Below are positions 24,495 through 31,741 of a stretch of 34,396 nucleotides of DNA, piece by piece. Where the stretch lies: NCBI GenBank assembly GCA_964646605.1, contig CAZYEX010000127.1, positions 1 to 34,396 of the forward strand, written 5' to 3'. This DNA comes from SBAX01 sp964646605. Its GTDB lineage: Bacteria > Planctomycetota > Phycisphaerae > UBA1845. The translations under genes and the position numbers were made by a program. The notes beneath the pieces were generated by a model. The model was not told where the DNA came from and made no database searches. It saw only the letters and a list, made by a program, of their open reading frames with translations. Positions within the stretch are counted from its first letter, which is position 1; each line of letters begins with the position of its first letter.

Positions 24495-25013
24495 TCAATT
24501 CAACACCGCTTCCTTGGCCTTGGTCATAAGGGTTTTCGCTCGCGTCTGATGGCGAATCTTGTCCTGCAATCTCATCAGACCTTCGAGCAAGGCCTCGGGG
24601 CGCGGCGGGCAGCCGGGGATGTAGATGTCCACCGGGACGACGAGGTCCACGCCCTTCACCACGTGATAACCGTGCTTGAAGTAGGGTCCGCCGCCGATGG
24701 TGCAAGCGCCCATGGCCATCACGTACTTGGGCTCGGGCATCTGGTTGTAGAGTCTTTTCAGGCGGCTGGCCATTTTGTAGGTGACGGTGCCGGCCACGAT
24801 CATCAGGTCAGCCTGACGCGGCGTGGCACGAAACGCCCCCGACCCGAAGCGGTCGATGTCGAAGCGCGAGGCCCCCACGGCCATCATCTCAATGGCGCAG
24901 CACGCCAGCCCAAACGTCATCGGCCAAATGCTGTTGCTGCGACCCCAGTTGATCGCCCAGTCCAGCGACGTGACGATCAGACCTTCCTCAAAACGATTCT
25001 CGATCCAGCTCAT
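24495..25013 (-). CDS. nuoB: NADH-quinone oxidoreductase subunit B
   Basis: NuoB carries the terminal iron-sulfur cluster N2 of complex I, which passes electrons to quinone. The 172-residue protein has the N2 ligands: the tandem pair in TFGLACCAIEMM (C38/C39), GACTIGGGPY (about C103) and YIPGCPPRPEALL (about C133). The motif RQADLMIVAGTVTYKMA is also present. Length is normal. It is the last of the leftward nuoI-nuoA-ORF-nuoB set; no nuoC or nuoD follows, since the M14 gene converges on it. The 52-base gap before it contains a TTCGAA-type simple repeat. Confidence 0.96.
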   Translation of the reverse strand: MSWIENRFEEGLIVTSLDWAINWGRSNSIWPMTFGLACCAIEMMAVGASRFDIDRFGSGAFRATPRQADLMIVAGTVTYKMASRLKRLYNQMPEPKYVMAMGACTIGGGPYFKHGYHVVKGVDLVVPVDIYIPGCPPRPEALLEGLMRLQDKIRHQTRAKTLMTKAKEAVLN

Positions 25014-25024
25014 GGGAATATCCC

Positions 25025-25050
25025 AAAGTCCGAAGTTCGAAGCTCAAAGG
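25025..25050. repeat. Short TTCGAA-type repeat in the nuoB leader
   Basis: CCGAAGTTCGAAGCTCAAAGG is a relative, on the opposite strand, of the GAACTTCGAGCTTTGAACTT element of the tandem array at 4444-4765. It occupies most of the 52-base spacer in front of nuoB. Confidence 0.5.
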
Positions 25051-25065
25051 CAACATTCGTCCTGG

Positions 25066-25362
25066 TCATTTACGTCGTCGCGGCGAACGGGATCGCCCGT
25101 TCGCGCCGTTGTCCGGCTCGATGGCCGTGATTTGCAACAAGTTGATAATCATCCAATCCTTCGCAATCGCGTCGCCGCTGCGCGGCGTGGCCAGCGGTTT
25201 ACTGCGTTCGAGCTTTGCCAGTCCGACCAGGACGTGCCTGTCGGCGACAACAACCTGGTCGGGATGGCGGACCAGGATACTCCGCCCATCGCTCAGGCCG
25301 ATCCTCACCGGCTCGAAAGGCTGGGTTCGGAGAATCTTGCGGAACTCTTCGGGTCGCATCAT
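25066..25362 (-). CDS. Small conserved-type protein of unknown function inside the nuo set
   Basis: A 98-residue protein beginning MMRPEEFRKILRTQPFEPVR, followed by LSDGRSILVRHPDQVVVADR and IINLLQITAIEPD. I recognise this layout (a short helix, a beta-rich domain, a final strand ending in 'IEP') from small uncharacterised proteins common in planctomycetes; I know of no function. It is not a complex I subunit. It sits 17 bases after nuoA and 52 bases before nuoB, in the same direction, so it is probably co-transcribed. The C-terminal RSRSPRRRK is strongly basic. Two adjacent ATG codons form the start. Confidence 0.75.
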   Translation of the reverse strand: MMRPEEFRKILRTQPFEPVRIGLSDGRSILVRHPDQVVVADRHVLVGLAKLERSKPLATPRSGDAIAKDWMIINLLQITAIEPDNGANGRSRSPRRRK

Positions 25363-25379
25363 GTATCAACACAGCGCCC

Positions 25380-25904
25380 TTACCCTTGATGCTCCGCGTA
25401 ACGGACAGTCCGCCGCGGTTCTGATTCTGTGGGGCTCTGCAAAACCGTTTCGCCTTTTTGTGCCCCGCAGGCGCGGACCCAGTTCAAGTACCCCGACTTC
25501 CATTCGTACAAAAACGGCACGGCGATGAGCAAAAAGAACACGAAAAACGCCCAAAACGCGGGGGCGCCCATTTGCTTGAACACGACCGCCCAAGGCCAGA
25601 GAAGCGCCACTTCCACGTCAAATACGATGAAAACCAACGCCACGGTATAGAACCGCAGATCGAACTGCACCCAGCTTCCCCCGATCGCCTCCTCGCCGCA
25701 TTCGTAAGGCGTGACTTTCTCCGGGTGCGGCTGGTCGGGCCGGGCGATCTTCCCGATCATCAGCCCCGCGAACACCATTCCGAACCCGGCGAGAATAAAC
25801 AACAACATTCCCAGCACGAGTTCCACGTTGGTGTTGCCATAGGGTGACACCGGCGCCTCCGTCCCAAGGACCGCCGCCGTCACCATGAATCCCAAGTTGA
25901 CCAT
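25380..25904 (-). CDS. nuoA: NADH-quinone oxidoreductase subunit A
   Basis: NuoA (the ND3 homologue) is a three-helix membrane subunit at the joint between the peripheral and membrane arms of complex I. The protein has helices at about residues 27-50, 88-110 and 114-134. It carries the conserved loop KVTPYECGEEAIGGSWVQFD and RFYTVALVFIVFDVEVALLWPWA. At 174 residues it is longer than the usual 120-150 because of an extra N-terminus and a polar C-terminal tail (after about residue 145). GAGGA lies upstream of the ATG. The 51-base spacer before it, toward nuoI, is a simple repeat of GTGCCTTCG-type words. Confidence 0.95.
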   Translation of the reverse strand: MVNLGFMVTAAVLGTEAPVSPYGNTNVELVLGMLLFILAGFGMVFAGLMIGKIARPDQPHPEKVTPYECGEEAIGGSWVQFDLRFYTVALVFIVFDVEVALLWPWAVVFKQMGAPAFWAFFVFFLLIAVPFLYEWKSGYLNWVRACGAQKGETVLQSPTESEPRRTVRYAEHQG

Positions 25905-25955
25905 CGGCGTTCTTCCTCAGTGCCTACGTGCCTTCGTACCTTCGGTGCCTTCTTC
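25905..25955. repeat. Simple-sequence spacer between nuoI and nuoA
   Basis: The gap reads as near-repeats of GTGCCTTCGTACCTTCG (with CTTCCTC and CTTCCTACG at its edges). It resembles the 'GAAGGCACGAAGG' low-complexity words often seen between planctomycetal genes. Confidence 0.45.
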
Positions 25956-26579
25956 CTACGCTTTCGGATCCAGCGCCTTCACCATCTCCTCGCGGCGGCG
26001 CTTCTTATCGCCGGAGAGTTTGTCCTTGGAATGAGCGAACTCGACCCACTCCTGTTTCCGTTGCTTGGCCCAGTCGGGCAGCTCATCGTCCGGCTTCTGC
26101 ATCCACAGCGGCTGGGGCGTTTGCAGACCCTTCTTGGCGAGGTCGGTGAACTCCACGATCATGCTCTCTCGGTCGTACCCCGACAGGTCGTGGAGGTTGC
26201 CCATGTGGATGCAATCCGTCGGACAGGGATCGACGCACAGGGCGCAGAACATGCACTTAGCGTAGTCGATCGCATAACGGGTCATCAATCCCCCCGCCGC
26301 GACGCCCGTCTCCTTGTCGATCTTCCGCGGGCCGGTCTTCTCGATGTAGATGCAATCGACGGGACAGGCCTTGGCACATAGATCGCAGGCGATGCACTTC
26401 TCGACCTCGAAAAAATGAAACCCACGGTAGCGCGGCTGCAGCGCCGGGGCCATGTCGGGGTATTGCAAGGTCACCGTCTTGGCGAAGCAATACTTCAGCG
26501 AAATCCGCATCCCCACCAAGATGGTGTAGACCGTCCGCCAAACATTGTGGAAATAATCGCGTATGGGACTCTCGTGCAT
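25956..26579 (-). CDS. nuoI: NADH-quinone oxidoreductase subunit I
   Basis: NuoI carries clusters N6a and N6b, which relay electrons toward N2 in NuoB. The 207-residue protein has two ferredoxin-type motifs, CIACDLCAKACPVDC and CMFCALCVDPCPTDC, about 45 residues apart, plus an N-terminal amphipathic part (YFHNVWRTVYTILVGMRISL). A charged C-terminal tail of about 50 residues (KKRRREEMVKALDPKA) is longer than in many homologues. It is the first gene of the leftward set and has a predicted promoter 50 bases upstream. Confidence 0.96.
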   Translation of the reverse strand: MHESPIRDYFHNVWRTVYTILVGMRISLKYCFAKTVTLQYPDMAPALQPRYRGFHFFEVEKCIACDLCAKACPVDCIYIEKTGPRKIDKETGVAAGGLMTRYAIDYAKCMFCALCVDPCPTDCIHMGNLHDLSGYDRESMIVEFTDLAKKGLQTPQPLWMQKPDDELPDWAKQRKQEWVEFAHSKDKLSGDKKRRREEMVKALDPKA

Positions 26580-26628
26580 GGCGTTTCCCGGCCTTTCCTC
26601 GGTCGTTCAGCCCTTGGCTGCCTACTCC

Positions 26629-26657
26629 ATTCTACGACCCCGCGGGCCGATCGGCAA
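26629..26657 (-). promoter_or_regulatory. Predicted promoter of the nuoI-nuoA-nuoB set
   Basis: Read on the minus strand, TTGCCG (26657-26652) and TAGAAT (26634-26629) are separated by exactly 17 bases. The -10 matches five of six consensus positions and the -35 four of six. The implied leader to nuoI is about 45 bases. Confidence 0.5.
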
Positions 26658-26729
26658 CCACCGCGAGCCCGCGCCGGCCGCGAGGAGTGAGCGTCACGTC
26701 CGTCGATTCAGCGCTGCATCCAACCCACC

Positions 26730-26750
26730 GTCCCCCCTCCCAGGGGGGAC
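26730..26750. repeat. G/C-run hairpin
   Basis: GTCCCCCC and GGGGGGAC are perfect 8-bp arms around a 5-base loop. A second GGGGGG run follows at 26755-26760. It resembles a planctomycetal intergenic repeat; it could also stop transcription, but no T run follows. The rest of 26580-26820 shows no gene. Confidence 0.5.
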
Positions 26751-26830
26751 TACAGGGGGGTCGAAGCGCTCGACATGCGCGTTACCAACGAACTTGGAGC
26801 GAACCCAGCCGGAATGATCGCGGTTTCGTC

Positions 26831-26860
26831 TTGAGTTCTGTCCTTGATCCCAGGTACAAT
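26831..26860 (+). promoter_or_regulatory. Predicted promoter of the truncated secreted-protein gene
   Basis: TTGAGT (26831-26836) and TACAAT (26855-26860) are separated by 18 bases and read toward the broken gene starting at 26893. The implied leader is about 26 bases and ends in a strong GGAGGG ribosome-binding site (26880-26885). Confidence 0.5.
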
Positions 26861-26892
26861 GGGGGCGTCCCGCTTCACCGGAGGGCGAGTTC

Positions 26893-27045
26893 ATGCTCGG
26901 ACGACATGGCGTCGCGTCAACTCTTATCCTGGCTGCGCTGGCTCTGCGCGCCGCCAACGGCGGATCGCGCACTCGCAGACCTTACGATCCAGGGCGGCGA
27001 ACAGGTAGTACAGCGTGGCGCAACACGACGGGACGTCGCGCGTGA
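26893..27045 (+). pseudogene. 5' remnant of a secreted-protein gene cut by an IS fragment
   Basis: GGAGGG seven bases upstream and an ATG at 26893 open a frame starting MLGRHGVASTLILAALALRA, which has the shape of a signal peptide. After about residue 20 the DNA becomes the reverse strand of a transposase remnant, and the frame runs on through unrelated codons to a stop at 27043-27045. So a normal promoter, ribosome-binding site and export signal survive while the mature protein is lost. The switch lies near 26945-26960. The short peptide may still be made. An alternative reading, a genuine 50-residue small protein, is less likely because its second half is just antisense transposase. Confidence 0.5.
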
Positions 27046-27259
27046 ACCCCAACGCCGCCGCAAACGACTTGCCACGATCCCGCCCGAATTGCGCGACGGC
27101 GTACAAGCCCCGCGCCCCGGACAGAATGGCCGCCGCCGCCAACGCCAAAACCGCCGGCAACGGATGACGCCGCCCCTGGGCATCCCGCGGATCGGGCACC
27201 TGCGAAAACGCCTCCCACAGCGAAGCAGCTTGCGACGTGGCAGGGTCCTCCTTGACCAA
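26924..27259 (-). pseudogene. ISAs1-family transposase, N-terminal fragment
   Basis: The translation contains the DDE_Tnp_1-associated N-terminal domain typical of ISAs1-family transposases: LWEAFSQVPDPRDAQGRRHP, LPAVLALAAAAILSGARGLY, AVAQFGRDRG, LGFTRD and LYYLFAALD. Full-length members are about 350-400 residues; this one stops being recognisable near residue 100 (about 26957) and ends at 26924. The whole DDE catalytic domain is missing, so it cannot transpose. The frame opens at TTG (27257-27259); the true original start may have been nearby. No terminal inverted repeat is certain. It abuts the start of a truncated secreted-protein gene on the other strand. Confidence 0.75.
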
Positions 27260-27697
27260 TGCCCTTACCGACTACCCCCTACCGAAGAATTGAAAAACCC
27301 CGTGGCATCGCCGGGCCCACTTGCCACGTCTTGCCGCGGGGCGTAGAATTCCATTTTGGTCGGACTGCATTTCCTCCGACCGGTCAAGGATCAAGGAGTC
27401 GACCTTGTTCAGGAACGAGTTCCAAAGGCAGACCCGGCCCCGCAGGCGGATCGGGTACGCCAGGACGTCGCCGCGCGAGCGGTTCGCCGTCCACGATCTT
27501 CCGAACGCTCGGGTCCAGATGCTCGACCCATTGTCCTTCGGGATCAGCATGGCTCCATGCGTGGAATTATGCGTGCAGGACACGCACGACCTCCATCGGC
27601 AGAGCCTGAACGTTCACCACCCCCGGCAGGATGGCGAATACTCGATGAAGACCAAGACGGAAACGGACAACAAGACAGTCACACTCGGTGATCACCC
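27260..27697. other. Region without a confident gene, probably decayed
   Basis: About 440 bases between the transposase remnant and the histidine kinase. Several short frames exist on both strands, but none shows a domain, export signal or good ribosome-binding site. A minus-strand reading around 27500-27650 gives protein-like stretches interrupted by stops, consistent with decayed coding DNA. The left end, about 27280-27340, may hold the outer end of the former IS element. Confidence 0.4.
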
Positions 27698-29788
27698 GTG
27701 ACCCCTCGACGTAACAAGCGCGAGCCTGCCGAACGGACGCTTCCCGAGAGCGACTCCAAGCTGAGCGAAGCGTTGGAGACCGCGCGGCAGGAGCGGGACA
27801 AGGCTCGTCGGTATCTCGACATCGTCGCCGACCTCGTGGTGTCCCTCGACCGGGAGGGCCGGATCACGTTGATCAATCGGGCCGGGTGCCAAATCCTCGG
27901 CTACAACGACTCCGAGTTGATCGGCAAACACTGGTTCACGACCTGCCTGCCTGCCCGCTTTCACCGAGAAGCCCGGGCGCGTTTCCGGCAGGTGATCGCG
28001 GGCGAAAAACCGATCATCGCGTATCATCAAAACCACATTCTCACCCGTACCGGCGAGGAGCGTTTGATTGCCTGGCACAACACGCTGCTGACCGACGGCG
28101 ACAACGAGTTCGTCGGCACCTTAAGCTCGGGCGAGGACGTTACGGAGCGCCGGCGGACGGAGGAGGTCGTCAGCGCGATCGCCCAGGGCACCTCCGCGAC
28201 GGTCGGCAAGGCGTTCTTCCAGCCGCTGGTGCGATGCCTCGCAGAAACCTTGGAAATGGACTATGCGTTTGTTGGTGAGGTCGCCGACACGAATGCCCGA
28301 CGGATCCTCACGTGCGCCCGCTACTCAAAAGGGGAGTTCCTCAAGAACGTCGAGTACGACCTCGCCGACACGCCATGTGAAAACGTCGTCGGCAAGCGAC
28401 TTTGTTGTTATCCCAGCGGGGTCCAGGCACGGTTTCCGCGCGACCGCATCCTCGGCGATATCGGAGCCGAGAGTTACGTAGGGACTCCTCTGTTGGACTC
28501 GACGGGTCGAGCGCTGGGGCTGCTCGTGGTGATGGATCGAGCGCCGATCGCCAACCCTAGCTTCGCCGAATCGGTCCTGCAGATCTTCGCCACCCGCGCC
28601 GCCGCGGAGCTCGAACGCACGCGGGCGGAAGCCGCCCTCGGCGAGAGCGCGGAGCGGTTAAAGCTCGCCCTTCGGGCAGCGCGCATGGGAACTTGGGAAT
28701 GGGACATCGTTCGGAACCGAATCATCCGCTCCGAAGACGCGAGCCTCCAACTCGGAATTCTTCCGGACCGACGTTGTGACTCCTTCGAAGATTTCTTGAA
28801 CCTTGTTCGCCCAGAGGATCGTGAGCACCTGAAACGCACCATTCACACGTGCATGGAGGACAAGGATTGTGATGATTACTCCGCCGAGTATCGCGTCGGC
28901 TGCCCCGAAGGAAGCACGCGCTGGATCGCCGAGCGTGGGCAGCTCTATCGCGACGAGACCGGGAAGCCGATTCGCCTCGCCGGCGTTTCCATGGACATTA
29001 CGGCTCGCAAGCAGGCCGAGGAACAGGCCCGAGAGCATCAGACCGAGCTGGCACACGTCATCCGTGTGAGCACCATAGGCGAACTGGCGATGGGTCTCGC
29101 CCACGAGTTGAATCAACCGCTTACGGCGATGGTCAACTACACGCAGTGGGTGATGCGACGGGTACGGGAGGCGGGGGCGTCCAGCCCCGAACTTATCGAG
29201 GCAATGGATGGGGCTGTGTCGCAAGCTCTCCGCGCGGCGGAGATCGTCCGGCGGCTGGCGAAGTTCGTGCAAAAGCACTCCCCCCAGCAAACCGCCGTCG
29301 CAATCAACGATGCCGTGAATGTCGTTCTTGGGCTCAGCGCGGCTGAGGCCAGGGACCATCGGGCCGTCATCCACGTGGAGCTTGCTCCCGACAACCCCAC
29401 CGTATTGGCGGATAATATACAGATCCAGCAGGTCATCCTCAATCTAGTGCGTAATGGGTTGGAGGCGATGGTTGAGAAGGAGACCAGCGAGCGCGTATTG
29501 ACGATCCGGACCTGCGTGGCGGAGCATGAAGTCGTTGTCGCGGTGACGGACCGGGGACCCGGCTTGGCGCCGGACGCGCTGCGGAGAGTTTTCGAGCCGT
29601 TTTTTACGACCAAACCCCAGGGAATGGGTTTGGGGCTGTCAATCAGTCGGTCCATCGTCAATGCCCACGGAGGGCGGCTGTGGGCGGAGAACAATCCAGC
29701 GGACGGCGCTACCTTCCATTTGACCTTGCCGCTCATTCGGGCACAAGTAACTCGTGAAAACCGAGCCGACGGCGTCCGTTGTGGATGA
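27698..29788 (+). CDS. PAS-GAF-PAS sensor histidine kinase
   Basis: A 696-residue soluble sensor kinase. A short coiled start leads to a PAS domain (about 36-150; YLDIVADLVVSLDREGRITL, LGYNDSELIGK), a GAF domain (about 155-305), and a second PAS with PAC (about 320-440; STRWIAERGQLYRDETGKP, GVSMDITARKQAEE). The kinase dimerisation helix has the phospho-acceptor H469 in GELAMGLAHELNQPLTAM. The ATP-binding domain includes LNLVRNGLEAM (N box), DRGPGLAP (G1) and EPFFTTKPQGMGLGLSISRS. This resembles FixL/TodS-type kinases. There are no membrane segments, so the signal is probably cytoplasmic (redox, gas or ligand). No response regulator is adjacent. The start is GTG at 27698: an in-frame TGA lies two codons before it and the next Met is far inside. 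The ribosome-binding site is weak, so a shortened N-terminus is possible. Confidence 0.9.
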   Translation: MTPRRNKREPAERTLPESDSKLSEALETARQERDKARRYLDIVADLVVSLDREGRITLINRAGCQILGYNDSELIGKHWFTTCLPARFHREARARFRQVIAGEKPIIAYHQNHILTRTGEERLIAWHNTLLTDGDNEFVGTLSSGEDVTERRRTEEVVSAIAQGTSATVGKAFFQPLVRCLAETLEMDYAFVGEVADTNARRILTCARYSKGEFLKNVEYDLADTPCENVVGKRLCCYPSGVQARFPRDRILGDIGAESYVGTPLLDSTGRALGLLVVMDRAPIANPSFAESVLQIFATRAAAELERTRAEAALGESAERLKLALRAARMGTWEWDIVRNRIIRSEDASLQLGILPDRRCDSFEDFLNLVRPEDREHLKRTIHTCMEDKDCDDYSAEYRVGCPEGSTRWIAERGQLYRDETGKPIRLAGVSMDITARKQAEEQAREHQTELAHVIRVSTIGELAMGLAHELNQPLTAMVNYTQWVMRRVREAGASSPELIEAMDGAVSQALRAAEIVRRLAKFVQKHSPQQTAVAINDAVNVVLGLSAAEARDHRAVIHVELAPDNPTVLADNIQIQQVILNLVRNGLEAMVEKETSERVLTIRTCVAEHEVVVAVTDRGPGLAPDALRRVFEPFFTTKPQGMGLGLSISRSIVNAHGGRLWAENNPADGATFHLTLPLIRAQVTRENRADGVRCG

Positions 29789-29890
29789 CGGCGCGGTCGT
29801 GACCGACTCGCGAGGCCGACCCCATTGCCTACCATCATACCGCAGAAACGCCCGCCGGAGCTGTCAGGGACCCGCCCAAGGGGTCAATTA

Positions 29891-29929
29891 TTAAGAAAAC
29901 TTGACTTTTCTTAACATCCCGCGTAGAAT
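29891..29929 (+). promoter_or_regulatory. Promoter with a palindromic operator around the -35 box (ArsR-like gene)
   Basis: TTGACT (29901-29906) and TAGAAT (29924-29929) are separated by exactly 17 bases and read toward the regulator at 29954. The -35 box lies inside a perfect inverted repeat, TTAAGAAAA (29891-29899) and TTTTCTTAA (29906-29914), with a 6-base centre. A dimeric winged-helix repressor bound there would block polymerase, so autoregulation is likely. This AT-rich palindrome stands out in the GC-rich surroundings. Confidence 0.7.
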
Positions 29930-29953
29930 GCCAGGTCGGCCGGGGAACAACGT

Positions 29954-30565
29954 ATGACCGTCGGAAAACGACCCACCGGGATTCACTTAATCACCAAGCC
30001 CGCGCAGCTCGCGGCCCTGGCCTCGCCGGTCCGCCAGGAAATCGTCGATGGGCTCGCCGCCACCGGAACGCAGTCGGTTGCGGAGCTGGCCCACCTCGTC
30101 GGGCGCTCGCCTCACTCCCTCTATCCTCACCTGCGGACGCTGGAAAAAGTCGGCCTGGTGCTGCGGCAGGGCACCCGGCGTGCGGGGCGCCGCGATGAAG
30201 CTTTGTATGCAGCGCCAGGCTGGTTCGTCGGCATCCGATACGATCTCCGCTCATCGGTCTTCGTCCGCAACATGAAGCCCATCGTCGCGTCCATGCTGCG
30301 TCTGACGGAACGCGATTTCCGCCGCCGTCTGCAAGACCCCGATGCAACGCTCACTCTTCCCCGCGTGAATCTCTGGGCCGGGCGCATGAAAGGTCGCCTC
30401 ACCCTCGCCCAGATTCGCCAGGTCCACCGCCTGATGCGAAAGCTGTTTGACCTGCTCGGCAACCACCCCCGCCAGACCCAGGGCGGTCTTCATGCCCTCA
30501 CGATGGTCATCGTGCCGCTGATCGACGGTTCGCGGAAGAACCGACACGCGGTGCGCAAAACCTAA
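29954..30565 (+). CDS. ArsR-like winged-helix transcriptional regulator
   Basis: A 203-residue DNA-binding protein. The N-terminal winged helix (about 12-85) reads PAQLAALASPVRQEIVDGLA, then SVAELAHLVGRSPHSLYPHLRTLEKVGLV (helix-turn-helix), then RRAGRRDEALYAAPG (wing). This is the ArsR/HTH_20 pattern in which cell-state or ligand sensing occurs in the C-terminal half, here about 110 helical residues with no metal-binding CxC. GGGGAA lies upstream of the ATG. The promoter carries a palindrome overlapping the -35 box. The kelch protein begins 21 bases after the stop and is probably in the same operon and under the same control. Confidence 0.88.
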   Translation: MTVGKRPTGIHLITKPAQLAALASPVRQEIVDGLAATGTQSVAELAHLVGRSPHSLYPHLRTLEKVGLVLRQGTRRAGRRDEALYAAPGWFVGIRYDLRSSVFVRNMKPIVASMLRLTERDFRRRLQDPDATLTLPRVNLWAGRMKGRLTLAQIRQVHRLMRKLFDLLGNHPRQTQGGLHALTMVIVPLIDGSRKNRHAVRKT

Positions 30566-30586
30566 TCCCCGCAGGAGAGTCCTACC

Positions 30587-31714
30587 ATGAAACCTACCCA
30601 CACACCGTCCCGCCAACGCTCTTGGTCGTCCGCCTGGAGAGAACGCTCAGGAGGGACAACCGTCCTCCTGCTTGCCCTCGTCTCGACCACCGCCGCCCAG
30701 GACGGCCGACGCTGGCGGCAGCTCGACGTTTCCGGCCCGTCCCCACGGGGCGAGTTCGGTTTCGCATACGACTCGGCTCGCCAACAGTCGGTGCTGCTCG
30801 GAGGATCGAACACCCTCGATTTCACGGGAGTTAATTCCGAAACCTGGGGCTGGAACGGGATGGCCTGGGCGCTGCTCAGCGACACCGGTCTGTCCGCCCG
30901 GTGTGACAACGCCATGGCCTTCGACACCATCCGCAACGTCGTCGTCAGCTTCGCGGGTTACAACGGGGCGTACCTGAGCGACACCCTGCACTGGGACGGT
31001 TCGTCATGGACCGATCAGAGCGCAAGCAATCCCGGAGCCCGGGCCGACTCCATCATGGCCTTCGACAGCGCACGTGGCGTGATGGTGTTGTTCGGCGGAC
31101 AATCATCGGGCGGCAGCATTCTGCGCGACACATGGGAATGGAACGGGACAACATGGACGCTGGCGGCTTCCACGGGACCGCCGTCCCGTTGGATCCACCG
31201 CATGGCCTACGACGCCCAGCGCGGCGTTACGGTAATGTTCGGCGGCGCATACCCTCAGGGACTTCGCGGCGACACCTGGGAATGGAACGGGACGAACTGG
31301 GTCGACAAGACGCCTCCGCCACCGGGGCTGTCGCCGTCCCCGCGGTACGGTCAGGCGATGGCTTACGATTCCGACCGCGGGGTCACCATCCTGTATGGCG
31401 GGCAAACAGGCTTCGCGTTCGGGGCCGACCCTCTCGGCGATACCTGGCAGTGGAACGGCGCTTCGTGGCGACAACTGGAGGTCGACGGGCCGCCGCCCCG
31501 CACTTTCGTCAAGATGGTCTACGACCGCGATCGACATCAATGCGTCCTGTTCGGCGGCTACGACGGCGCCCAGTTCGTCGGCGATACGTGGGAGCTGGGT
31601 TTCGGTCCGGTACCAGCCCTGGGTACCATAGGCTTGGCGGTCCTCGCGGCGCTGCTCGTCTCGGCCAGCGCGTTCCTGCTCAAGAGACGGCGGGGTACCG
31701 CGGTGGCGGTGTAG
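30587..31714 (+). CDS. Exported kelch-type beta-propeller with C-terminal membrane anchor
   Basis: A 375-residue protein. A Lys/Arg-containing start and a hydrophobic segment (about residues 24-38) suggest export. Six repeats follow, each ending in a motif like DTWEWNGTTW (for example SETWGWNGMAW, SDTLHWDGSSW, RDTWEWNGTTW, GDTWEWNGTNW, GDTWQWNGASW, then GDTWELGFG). With intervening M-x-Y/FD-x-x-RG-x-x-x-x-FGG segments this makes a six-bladed kelch propeller. The C-terminus VPALGTIGLAVLAALLVSA followed by LLKRRRG is a Pro-x-Leu/hydrophobic/basic tail like those recognised by PEP-CTERM or IPTL-CTERM type sorting systems. AGGAG lies about 9 bases before the ATG. Ligand is unknown; propellers of this kind usually bind proteins or sugars at the surface. 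Confidence 0.85.
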   Translation: MKPTHTPSRQRSWSSAWRERSGGTTVLLLALVSTTAAQDGRRWRQLDVSGPSPRGEFGFAYDSARQQSVLLGGSNTLDFTGVNSETWGWNGMAWALLSDTGLSARCDNAMAFDTIRNVVVSFAGYNGAYLSDTLHWDGSSWTDQSASNPGARADSIMAFDSARGVMVLFGGQSSGGSILRDTWEWNGTTWTLAASTGPPSRWIHRMAYDAQRGVTVMFGGAYPQGLRGDTWEWNGTNWVDKTPPPPGLSPSPRYGQAMAYDSDRGVTILYGGQTGFAFGADPLGDTWQWNGASWRQLEVDGPPPRTFVKMVYDRDRHQCVLFGGYDGAQFVGDTWELGFGPVPALGTIGLAVLAALLVSASAFLLKRRRGTAVAV

Positions 31715-31741
31715 TCGAACGTCGGTCGTCAGAACTTCGCC

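Noticed and set aside
27272..27583. 103-residue minus-strand frame between transposase remnant and kinase
   Set aside because: Contains plausible stretches but no domain or ribosome-binding site; competing frames are equally open. Treated as decayed DNA.
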